DNA of 31,271 bases from an uncultured Oscillospiraceae bacterium (GTDB lineage: Bacteria > Bacillota > Clostridia > Oscillospirales > Ruminococcaceae), in the NCBI GenBank assembly GCA_900555435.1, contig USLH01000005.1, positions 1 through 31,271 of the forward strand. Reading direction: 5' to 3'. Both the position numbers and the translations under genes were made by a program. The notes below the pieces were generated by a model. It was given only the letters and a program-made list of their open reading frames with translations, did no database searches and was not told where the DNA came from. Shown piece after piece: positions 16,730 to 24,347 of this stretch. Each line of letters starts with the position of its first letter. Within the stretch, counting starts at the first letter, position 1.

Positions 16730-18478
16730 ATGAGAAAGAAAACTCAACCGGCCGCATCCCGAACCTATTCCATTAAAACCCAATCCGTAACGCTTCTGAC
16801 CAGCGGGCTGATTCTTTTGATCGCCCTGCTGCTCTTTTCCAATTTATACGGCGCTTTTGACTCCAATAAAAAGATCGCCGCCTCCAATGAGCGGACCCTG
16901 ACCTATACGGCTGCTCAGATTGAGGACAACCTTTCCAATGTAAACAACATGATGCTGAGCATCCTCTCCTCCAATACCGGCCTCCAGACCCTGACCGCCG
17001 GGACGGATTCGCTGAACGCCCATACCGTCACCCAGGAGCTGGTGAGCCAGTTCCAGAGGCTTCTCCGGGTCTATCCCTTCTGCGACGCCTTTTTTGTCTG
17101 CAGCACCGCCAGCAGCAGCTACCGGGACCTGTTCCGCAACTCCTTCCAGTACGACCGGAAGCTCAGGATCCGGGAGTGGCTGGAAAATACCGTCCGCAGC
17201 GATTCGGCCCGCTACAGCGACGGCTGGATCACCCACGAGATCGACGGGGAACCCTATCTGATCCGCTTTTACGGCGGTCGCGGCACCTATTTGGCAGCCC
17301 TCTGTTCCTTCCCCTCTCTGGCGGATGCCGATCCTTTTCCAGACGATGACGCAAAAATTGCCTTCTGTGGCAAGGACGGCTCCGCCGTCACCCCCGGCTA
17401 TCCGGATCTTGACCTTGAGAAGGTCCTGCGCTCCGACCAATTCGTATTAAGCGGCTCTCCCCGCCGAATGATCCTTCACCGGGATCTTTCCGACACCGAC
17501 GTGACCCTGCTGCTCCTCGTCAGCAACCGGGATTATGTCGCCGGCCTTTCTCCTATGCAGATCGTCCTCCTTGCCCTTTCCCTGCTGACGATCCTCCTGA
17601 TCCCGCTGGAGCTTTTCTGGATCCACCGTCTGGTGACGAACCCGTTAAATCAGCTGGAAAGCGCCATTACCGAGATACGGAAAGGCAACCTGGAAGTGGA
17701 GATCCCCGCCAGCACCATCGTGGAATTTCAGGAGGTGGGTCTCACCTTCAACGAAATGACCCGCCAGATCCGGAACTTAAAGATCGAAGCCTACGAAAAC
17801 GAGCTTGCCACCCAGCGAGCCCAGCTCCAGTACCTGCAGCTGCAGATCCGCCCCCACTTTTACCTGAACTGCCTGAAGGGTCTTTATGCGGTCGCCCAGC
17901 AGCAGGACGTGGAAAAGCTCCAGAAGATCATCTTAAGCATCTCCGGCCACCTCCGCTATATGTTCCAGGATCAGCTGGAGCTGGTCACCCTGCGGCAGGA
18001 GATCGAGCACATCCGAAACTACATCGACATCCAGAACCTCTGCATCGCCCACCCGCCGGAGTGCCGCATCGACGTCCCCCGGAAGCTGGAAAACTTCCTG
18101 ATCCCGCCTCTTTCCCTTTCTACCTTTGTGGAAAACTCCTTCAAGCACCGGGGCAACGGCCAGGCAGTGATCCACGTCAAAGCGGCGGAGTTGAATAACG
18201 GTGACGAGCGTTTTCTGGATCTGACCGTTCAGGACAACGGCGGCGGCTTCTCGGAACAGACCTTAAAAGAGCTTTCCAAGGACGACCAGACCATGTATGC
18301 CACCGACCATGTGGGCATCCGGAACATCCGCCAGCGGTTCCGGCTGATCTATGGCAAAGAGGTGCTCTTTGCCTTCTATAACACCCCTCAGGGGCCGGTT
18401 TCAGAGATCCTGATCCCCTTGAGTCCCAAAAAGAAAGAAGAGGAGGGAAACAGCGATGACAGTCCTGATCGTAGATGA
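16730..18478 (+). CDS. YesM-type sensor histidine kinase
   Basis: A 582-residue membrane sensor. One transmembrane segment lies near residues 20-40, an extracytoplasmic sensing region spans about 45-270, a second transmembrane segment is near 276-298, then a HAMP-like linker follows. The His_kinase domain has the phosphorylated H376 in QIRPHFYLN, the N-box STFVENSFKH near 464-473, and the G-boxes DNGGGF (502-507) and GIRNIRQRF. This is the LytS/YesM class that partners AraC-type response regulators and senses extracellular sugars, often through the neighbouring binding protein. Its 3' end overlaps the regulator gene by 23 bp. Confidence 0.95.
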   Translation: MRKKTQPAASRTYSIKTQSVTLLTSGLILLIALLLFSNLYGAFDSNKKIAASNERTLTYTAAQIEDNLSNVNNMMLSILSSNTGLQTLTAGTDSLNAHTVTQELVSQFQRLLRVYPFCDAFFVCSTASSSYRDLFRNSFQYDRKLRIREWLENTVRSDSARYSDGWITHEIDGEPYLIRFYGGRGTYLAALCSFPSLADADPFPDDDAKIAFCGKDGSAVTPGYPDLDLEKVLRSDQFVLSGSPRRMILHRDLSDTDVTLLLLVSNRDYVAGLSPMQIVLLALSLLTILLIPLELFWIHRLVTNPLNQLESAITEIRKGNLEVEIPASTIVEFQEVGLTFNEMTRQIRNLKIEAYENELATQRAQLQYLQLQIRPHFYLNCLKGLYAVAQQQDVEKLQKIILSISGHLRYMFQDQLELVTLRQEIEHIRNYIDIQNLCIAHPPECRIDVPRKLENFLIPPLSLSTFVENSFKHRGNGQAVIHVKAAELNNGDERFLDLTVQDNGGGFSEQTLKELSKDDQTMYATDHVGIRNIRQRFRLIYGKEVLFAFYNTPQGPVSEILIPLSPKKKEEEGNSDDSPDRR

Positions 18479-19226
18479 CCAGCCCGACGTGGTTCGAGGC
18501 GAAGAACAGGGCATCGACTGGCCGAAGCTGGGGATCGATACCATCCTCACTGCCTACAGTGTCCCGGAGGCGGAAGAGCTTCTCCTCTCGAAACGGGTGG
18601 ACGTACTCCTCTGCGACATCGAAATGCCGCCCCGGAGCGGCTTAGAGCTCTTGGAAAAGATCCGGGAGAAAAAACTCCGCACCCGCTGCATCTTTCTTTC
18701 TGCACATGCGGAGTTCACCTATGCTCAGGAAGCCATACGCTTAGGCGGCTTCGACTATATCCTGCAGCCCGCTCCCTATCGGGACATCGAACGGGCGATC
18801 CTCAGGGCTTTAGACGACATCAAGGAAAAGGACGTCCCCACCGAAGAGCCCCCCGTCCCGGAATCCTCCGGCAGCGACTACACCGGTTCCTCCAGCCCCG
18901 TTTCCAGCGCCATCGAATACATCCGCCAGAATCTGGACCGGGACATCTCCCGGGCGGAGATTGCCGATGCCGTCTTCCTGAATCCGGAATACCTTTCCCG
19001 CCTGTTCAAGAAGGAGACCGGCGTTTCCTTAAACGAATTCATCATCAACGAAAAGATCGAACAGGCCAAATCCATGCTGGAGGGCACCGACATCCCGGTG
19101 AGCCTCATCGCCCTCAAAACCGGCTACGCAAACTTTTCCTATTTTTCTCAGGTCTTCCGCCGCCACACCGGCTGCTCTCCCTTGGAATACCGCCAGCAAA
19201 AGGGAAAGCACGACTCCCGCCCATAA
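18456..19226 (+). CDS. YesN-type response regulator with AraC DNA-binding domain
   Basis: A 256-residue regulator. The receiver domain (about 1-120) has acidic residues D7 and D8, phosphoacceptor D54 in LLCDIEMPP and S82 in FLSAHAEF. At the position of the usual conserved lysine it has Gln104 (YILQPAPY), a replacement seen in part of the YesN family. A Ser/Pro-rich linker follows, then an AraC-type double helix-turn-helix (about 160-255) with the typical LNPEYLSRLFKKETG and GYANFSYFSQVFRRHTG. The start overlaps the kinase 3' end, with GAGGAGGG upstream. It probably activates the divergent sugar transporter operon. Confidence 0.95.
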   Translation: MTVLIVDDQPDVVRGEEQGIDWPKLGIDTILTAYSVPEAEELLLSKRVDVLLCDIEMPPRSGLELLEKIREKKLRTRCIFLSAHAEFTYAQEAIRLGGFDYILQPAPYRDIERAILRALDDIKEKDVPTEEPPVPESSGSDYTGSSSPVSSAIEYIRQNLDRDISRAEIADAVFLNPEYLSRLFKKETGVSLNEFIINEKIEQAKSMLEGTDIPVSLIALKTGYANFSYFSQVFRRHTGCSPLEYRQQKGKHDSRP

Positions 19227-19280
19227 AAACACCCCCGACCGCTTCGCCGCCTTCGACGAACCCGGTCGGGGGTGTTTTTT
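19225..19280. terminator. Bidirectional terminator between the response regulator and the XRE pseudogene
   Basis: AAAACACCCCCGACC and GGTCGGGGGTGTTTT form a 15-bp stem around a 23-base loop, with a run of T on the plus side and A (T on the minus strand) on the other. It overlaps the stops of both convergent genes. Confidence 0.93.
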
Positions 19281-19962
19281 ATAAAGGTCTCTTCCTATAA
19301 AATTGTCGGTCTGCCCAGTGAGAAAAAGGATAGAAACGACCCTCCTCCAAATTGACATGAGAGTACAGGAAGCGGATCCGATCCATATCTCCAAGCAAAT
19401 CAAACACCCATTCTTTCGGAGCGTCTTCCTCCCCGTTCCGCTCCATCAAAGGTTCAGCTTCTTCACAGCAAAGGCAGAGGATCAGCTCCTCCATCATGCT
19501 GTGAGCCGTCAGATCCGCCCCGATCCTTGCACGCTCCCTCATTTTTAACAGGGTGCATTCCATCCAATACAAAAACTCATACGGATACTGCATCAAAAAC
19601 GGCTCTGGAAGAAGCTCCTTGAGTCAAAATACCTCCAGCTGCCCATAGCAAACGTTTCCGCCGCCTGCGTCCCGAACCGCTCTTTTAAAAATTCCGGCCA
19701 TGTTTCGTGCTCTTTTCGCTTCTGAAGAAGGAACGATCCCCCGCCTCCTCGCTCAGATCCGCCATATCCCGCCAATTCAGCGCCTTGCAGATCCCCTTCG
19801 CTTGTCCATCTGAATGGATTCTCCGGCTTCGTAACGGCGCCACGTTTTTGTGCCGATCCCGGCCCGTAAGGCCACCTCCTCAATCGTAAGATCGAGTTCT
19901 AACCACCTTGCCCGGATCTTTTCACCGAGCTTCTTGCTTCCGACGAGGGTTTTGGGTGTCAT
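19279..19962 (-). pseudogene. Decayed XRE-family transcriptional regulator
   Basis: Three pieces in different frames together resemble one XRE regulator of about 230-260 residues. From the ATG at 19962 the helix-turn-helix reads GEKIRARWLELDLTIEEVAL followed by GIGTKTWRRYEAGES. Near 19800 a one-base shift moves the frame to GICKALNWRD; a second shift near 19700-19730 gives HETWPEFLKERFG. After an apparent internal deletion around 19650 the third frame reads GQLEVF, an in-frame TGA at 19624-19626, then LKELLPEPFLMQYPYEFLYW and the acidic C-terminus ending at 19279. Relatives as I remember them have Trp at the TGA position. Several independent lesions indicate a dead gene. The order of pieces was inferred by eye. 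Confidence 0.78.
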
Positions 19963-20004
19963 ACGATTTACTGACTTGCCGCTATATCGTCCGTACGTCA
20001 CAAT

Positions 20005-20400
20005 CTATTGTACCTGTCGGCCCTTCCTTCTCTCTTTTCGTCTCCGGATCCCCCAGATCCCCACCGACTCCACCCCCACCGCCAGCGCCTGCACCCCCAG
20101 CAGCAGGATGTAAAACATCTGATGAAGCCCCGCAAACCATCCGTAATCCTCCGGCACAACCCCCAGTACATTCAAAGCGATCTGCAAGGCCGCCCCGCCT
20201 GCAAAAAAAAGAAACGGCGGAAGGATTCGCCGGGCTCTCCACCCGACGATCCCCCACAGCAGGAAAAACGCCCCTCCCGCCACCATTCCGGCGATCAGCA
20301 GCGCATCCCCGTACTCCGGCATCAGCAGGAAGCTGAGCGCCAGAAAGATCCCGTGAAAAAACACCGCACCGACGCTTAACCCCCAACTCTTCCGATCCAT
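20005..20400 (-). CDS. Small four-helix membrane protein, unknown function
   Basis: A 131-residue protein with about four hydrophobic segments (near 10-27, 32-52, 58-80 and 88-110) and a strongly basic C-terminal tail (IRRRKERRKGR), consistent with a cytoplasmic C-terminus. I do not recognise the family. It lies 12 bp after the stop of the ABC permease gene on the same strand, with AAAGGAGG before its ATG, so it is probably the last gene of the GntR/ABC operon and may be an accessory to that transporter. Confidence 0.72.
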   Translation of the reverse strand: MDRKSWGLSVGAVFFHGIFLALSFLLMPEYGDALLIAGMVAGGAFFLLWGIVGWRARRILPPFLFFAGGAALQIALNVLGVVPEDYGWFAGLHQMFYILLLGVQALAVGVESVGIWGIRRRKERRKGRQVQ

Positions 20401-20412
20401 ACCGTCCTCCTT

Positions 20413-22586
20413 TTAATATTCCGGTTCATACTCCGGCGCCGAAAGCAGCATCTCCCGAACGGCTTCGGCATATTCCGGCTTCACCAGATAGCAGGTGCTA
20501 TTCAGAACGACCACATCCGCCCCTTCTTCCGAAAAGCGGCGCTGCCCTATCATCTGCATCAGCTTCAGATACTGCTCCGCCGTCACCGTCACAAACTTCG
20601 GCTCATAGCACCTTCCTTCCTCAGAAGGCTCCAAGTAGCTCTGACTGTACTCCGTATAAAGCGCCAGCCGTCCCGACTGATAGAAGATGCCGCCGTCCCG
20701 CTCCGGATAATTCATGACCGCATCCCGCTTCTCAAGTGGGATGTACCCGACTACCGTTCCCTCAAAAAATTCCGTCCGCAGCTGCGGCAGCGCCTCCCAC
20801 TCTTTTAACAGCGCCAGCGTCCGACGATCGCTTTCGTAAAGGTAAAAGCTGTCGGTGGCGTAGTGCCAGTACCCCTGCTCCGGCTGCCACACCCGCATGG
20901 AGACCATATAAAGCGGAAACGCCTCCGGCGACACCAGAAAGTCCGGTCTCCAAGATCCTTCCTCATCGCTTCCCGAAGCGGTTCCATCTGCACCTCGTCC
21001 GCTTCCACCCGGCTGTACCCGGAAAAACAGGCGGAGCTGAGTTCTAAGATCCCGCCCTGCTCCGGCAGGCTGTCCAGGATCTTCCCGTTCATCTCCTCCC
21101 GGAACTCCTCCGTCTGAAGCAGCCGGTAAAGGGGCTTCGTCAGGACAAAGGGGTATCTCCGGTACTGCCGGGCCATGACCCGCCCGTTTTTCAGCTGATA
21201 GATCAGGGTCACATCCGCCCCGTTTCCATAGTCCGACTGGGCATACCGCCCGTCGTCAAACTGATACCGGTCGTATCCGTCGATCAGGTTCAGCACCCGC
21301 ACCCCCGTCCGATCCAGAGAAACAAACCGCTTCGTCTCCTTGTTCTGATACTCCCGGATCGGCTTTTTCTCTGCGATCATAGCCTGATGGAAGTCCAGCA
21401 CCAGTTTGATGCTCTCCGGATCCTTGAGCGTCACCTCTAAGAATTCGTTAAATTGATTCACCGAGTCGTTGCTGAGGGAGGAAGCCGTTTCCACCCGGAC
21501 GTTTTCCACCTGCGAAAGCTCCGGCAGTCGATCCTCGTACCCGAAGGTGCCGGTAACCGCTCCCAGGCATCCGATCCCCGCTGCACCGCAGACCACCGCC
21601 ATCGCCGTAATAAGCGTCCGCCGGATCCGTTTGAACCCCCGGTTCCTCACCGTATCCAGAATGGCGTACGCTAATGCTCCGATCAGGCAGGCCAGCAGCA
21701 CTGTCCCTCCGCCAATGGGCGACTCCTCCCGGCTCAGCACCAGAAACTCCATTCCTACGCTGAGGCTGGTCAGCACCGCACCAACAAAAAACACCGGCCG
21801 ATAGGCAAAGCTCTGCCCGGCGGACTCGCTTTTCCTCCTCCGATAAAGCAGGCACCCGCCTATCGCCAGCAGGACCCCCATCAAAACCGGAACAGCAGCT
21901 GCTGCCGGCTGGAACCCCTCCCAGCTGCCGCTCTTCGTCATCAGGTAATACGGGCACGCCGAAAAAAGCAGATCCCGCAGGGAATCGGCGGTCTGTCGGT
22001 AGCCGTAGGTGTGCTGCTGCAATAGCCGGAACATCGTTTGGATAAGAGCCGGCCACCCGGCACAGAGAACGACGTAGTACACCACGCTTTCAAACATCGT
22101 CCCGCAGTTGATCAGCACAAAAACCATCAGGCTGAAGCTCATAAAAGCGCTGATTCCGAAGTTCAGAAGGCACAAAAGCCCCTGTTCCCCGCTCTGAAAG
22201 CAGACCTGCTGCAAGAAAGCCGTCATTCCGCCAAATAGGAATAACGGCGCCTCCACAAGAAAAAGCCCCGCAAGATAGCTTCCTAAATACAGCGTATCCC
22301 GTCGAATGGGCGCTGCATGAAAGACATCCAGCGCCTGTTTATGGTTCACAAAGCCGAAGATCAGTAAGGGCATCAGCACCGCCATCACCAGCGGGATCCC
22401 CCAAACGAAAAGCTCCGGCAGCGCCGCAGCAGCCTTCACCCCCGATCCGTACTGAACCAGCGTGGAAACAGGTCCCAGCAAAAGCAGCAAGATCCCGTAA
22501 AACAGTAAGATCCCCCGGAACCGTCCCAGTGTATACCGGAAAATATTCCAGACCCGATCGGTCTTAACCAAAGATGACCTGCGCAT
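20413..22586 (-). pseudogene. ABC-2-type permease of a YtrA/B-like system, split by a frameshift
   Basis: The first part (22586 down to about 20940) encodes about 550 residues with some eight hydrophobic segments: an N-terminal permease half beginning FRYTLGRFRGI, with VNHKQALDVFHAAPIRR as in clostridial ABC-2 permeases. A large extracytoplasmic region with repeated Tyr/Glu-rich beta patterns (DUF6449-like) follows. At the TTT run near 20938-20940 the frame breaks; the rest continues one base off as VSPEAFPLYMVSMRVW and so on to the TAA at 20413, giving about 724 residues in all. Adding one T would restore the whole gene. The ATG at 22586 overlaps the ATPase 3' end by 23 bp, with AAGGGG upstream. 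It may be a true pseudogene or a sequence error. Confidence 0.82.
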
Positions 22587-23466
22587 CGTACCCCTTCACC
22601 TCCATCTCATACAAAAAGACTTCCTCTAACGTCAGCGGCATGGCCTCGATGGCCGCCGGATGCCACCGGTTGAGGCCCGCCTCGACCTCGGAAAGCTCTC
22701 CTCTCACGATCAGGGTGAAAAACTTTCCCCGAACCTCCGCCGCCATAATATTCAAATTTCGCCGCAGCTTTTCCTCCGTCACCGGATCCATGAAGACCGC
22801 CTGGATCTTATGTACCTCCCCTTTCAGGTCATCCAGATCCTTCGTGTAAAGGATCCCTCCCTGATACAGGATGCATACCGTGTCGCAAATTTCGTCCAAT
22901 TCCCGCAGATTGTGGGAGGAAATAAGCACCGTCAGCCCCCGCCCGCACACCTCGTCGGAAAGGATCTTCCGCACCACCTGTCGCTTCACCGGATCAAGCC
23001 CGTCGAAGCACTCGTCCAACAGCAGGTACTCAGGCTTCGTTGAAAGCCCCAGCAAAAACGCCGCCTGCCGCTTCATCCCCTTGGAAAATTCCGACAGCCG
23101 CTTTTTCCTGGGCAGCCGGAATACCTCGCAAAGCCGCTCGTACTCCTTCGGATCGAAGTTCGGATAAAGCCCCGCATAAAATTTCGCCATCCCGTCCAGA
23201 CTGGCCTGGGGAAGGAAATACGGCTCATCGGAAACGAAAAAGATCCGCTGCTTCTGCTCCGGCCGCTCAAAGATCTCGTTCCCGTCCAGCGTCACCGCCC
23301 CTTCATCGGGACTGTATACCCCGCAGATCAGCCGCAGCATGGTGGACTTTCCCGCCCCGTTGGGTCCCAAAAGCCCGTAGATAGAACCCTTCCGGATTTC
23401 CAGATTCACATGATCCAACGCCGTCACATCTCCGAATCCCTTGACCACATCCTGCAAAAGGATCAT
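22564..23466 (-). CDS. ABC transporter ATP-binding protein (YtrB-like)
   Basis: A 300-residue ATPase with Walker A GPNGAGKS (34-41), the signature variant LSEFSKGMKRQ (124-134), Walker B YLLLDECFDGLDP (146-158; catalytic E152) and the switch histidine in VLISSHNL. The C-terminal 90 residues are a small regulatory-type extension. It belongs to the class that serves ABC-2 export-type permeases. Its ATG overlaps the GntR stop (ATGA), and its 3' end overlaps the permease gene. YtrA/B-like modules in Firmicutes answer cell-envelope stress or antibiotics; the substrate here is unknown. Confidence 0.94.
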   Translation of the reverse strand: MILLQDVVKGFGDVTALDHVNLEIRKGSIYGLLGPNGAGKSTMLRLICGVYSPDEGAVTLDGNEIFERPEQKQRIFFVSDEPYFLPQASLDGMAKFYAGLYPNFDPKEYERLCEVFRLPRKKRLSEFSKGMKRQAAFLLGLSTKPEYLLLDECFDGLDPVKRQVVRKILSDEVCGRGLTVLISSHNLRELDEICDTVCILYQGGILYTKDLDDLKGEVHKIQAVFMDPVTEEKLRRNLNIMAAEVRGKFFTLIVRGELSEVEAGLNRWHPAAIEAMPLTLEEVFLYEMEVKGYDAQVIFG

Positions 23467-23837
23467 TTTTCCTCCCCCTTTCCATATGCCTCACTCAGCA
23501 GTTCCGTCAGTTCCTCTTTCGTAAAGCCTGCCTGCACCGCCCGGGCCGCCGCTTTCTGGAATGCTTCTTTTGCGCTCTGGCGCACCGCAACGGAAACCCG
23601 GATGTTCCCGGTAAGGAAGCTTCCCTTCCCCGCCACAGAACAGAGGATGCCCTCCGTCTCCAGCTCCTGATAGGCTTTTGCCACCGTGTTCGGGTTGATC
23701 CCCAGCTCCCGGGCCAGCACCCGCACCGACGGCAGCTGCTCCCCGCTCTCCAGCGCTCCCGCCAGAGCCAGGCGGACGACCTGCTCTTTGAGCTGCAGAT
23801 AGATCGCGTCCCCGCTTTTCAAATCGATCTGGAACAC
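23463..23837 (-). CDS. GntR-family (YtrA subfamily) transcriptional repressor
   Basis: A 124-residue regulator. The winged helix-turn-helix spans about 10-78 with LPSVRVLARELGINPNTVAK and YQELETEGIL followed by GKGSF; a short C-terminal helical dimerisation arm follows, as in YtrA rather than the large effector-binding GntR types. I chose the GTG at 23837, which gives the usual start MFQIDLKSGDAIY and has AAGGGGG about 8 bases upstream; the frame is open further upstream but not family-like. It is first in the operon and overlaps the ATPase start. It most likely represses its own operon by binding the inverted repeat at 24000-24022. Confidence 0.9.
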   Translation of the reverse strand: MFQIDLKSGDAIYLQLKEQVVRLALAGALESGEQLPSVRVLARELGINPNTVAKAYQELETEGILCSVAGKGSFLTGNIRVSVAVRQSAKEAFQKAAARAVQAGFTKEELTELLSEAYGKGEEK

Positions 23838-23873
23838 CTGCCGTCCCCCTTTCCCCGGAATCCTTCCGATAAG

Positions 23874-23894
23874 AAAAAACCGGAAACACTCCGG
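23874..23894 (-). terminator. Small terminator-like hairpin in the GntR leader
   Basis: On the minus strand CCGGA and TCCGG pair around a 5-base loop and are followed by TTTTTTCTT. It lies about 37 bases before the gntR start in a leader of roughly 180 nucleotides. The stem is short, so attenuation here is only a possibility. Confidence 0.35.
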
Positions 23895-23999
23895 ACGCCA
23901 AACGCAGTCTGACAAGAACCGCCTCTGCGCAGCCGCAATGTTTCCGATCAAAAAAGAGAGCGCCGGCTGCTGCTTTGATAAACCGCCGCTCCGTTCAAA

Positions 24000-24022
24000 C
24001 TGTACTAGCCTGACTAATACAG
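24000..24022. promoter_or_regulatory. Inverted-repeat operator, probable GntR (YtrA-like) binding site
   Basis: CTGTACTAG, 5 bases, CTAATACAG: the arms match at 8 of 9 positions. It sits directly downstream of the minus-strand -10 element at 24027-24032, over the expected transcription start, where binding by the product of the first gene would block the operon. Reading it as the GntR operator is inference from position and symmetry. Confidence 0.68.
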
Positions 24023-24026
24023 TTAC

Positions 24027-24055
24027 AGTATACCTGCCTCCCCGTTTTTCCGCAA
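24027..24055 (-). promoter_or_regulatory. Promoter of the gntR/ABC operon
   Basis: Reading the minus strand: TTGCGG (24055-24050), a 17-base spacer and TATACT (24032-24027). The expected start is near 24020, inside the inverted repeat, leaving a leader of about 180 nucleotides before gntR. Confidence 0.7.
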
Positions 24056-24168
24056 GCCGCATCCTGCACAAACTTTTTCAAAAAATTTCATCACTTCCGC
24101 CTTTTGCAGACAAATCAAAAGAAAAAATCAAAAAATCCGAAAGAAAATTTACAGAGATTTGCTTGCAC

Positions 24169-24197
24169 TTGCCAACTTGCTGTGTTATCTTTATACT
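24169..24197 (+). promoter_or_regulatory. Promoter of the pyruvate kinase gene
   Basis: TTGCCA at 24169-24174, a 17-base spacer and TATACT at 24192-24197, in a locally AT-rich stretch. The start would be near 24204, giving a leader of about 145 nucleotides that contains the hairpin at 24235-24266. Confidence 0.65.
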
Positions 24198-24234
24198 GGG
24201 AGAAATTTGGATCTTCTTTTTTGAAGCCCGCCTG

Positions 24235-24266
24235 AAAAAGCGTTTCCCCGGTCGGAAGCGTTTTTT
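24235..24266 (+). terminator. Terminator-like hairpin in the pyruvate kinase leader
   Basis: AAAAAGCGTTTCC pairs with GGAAGCGTTTTTT (13 bp with two G-U pairs) around a 6-base loop. The T-run is part of the 3' arm, as in many intrinsic terminators. It lies between the promoter and the gene, so it may attenuate pyk or stabilise the 5' end of its mRNA. Confidence 0.55.
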
Positions 24267-24347
24267 CAAGCAGGTTCCAACGATACCCGCCTGCGGCGCT
24301 TCCCCTTGATCCGCCGACATTTCTGGATTTGGAAAGGATGGTTCTTT

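Noticed and set aside
24235..24270. Catabolite-responsive (CcpA) site in the pyk leader
   Set aside because: The GCG-centred sequence misses several positions of the consensus; the hairpin explains it better.
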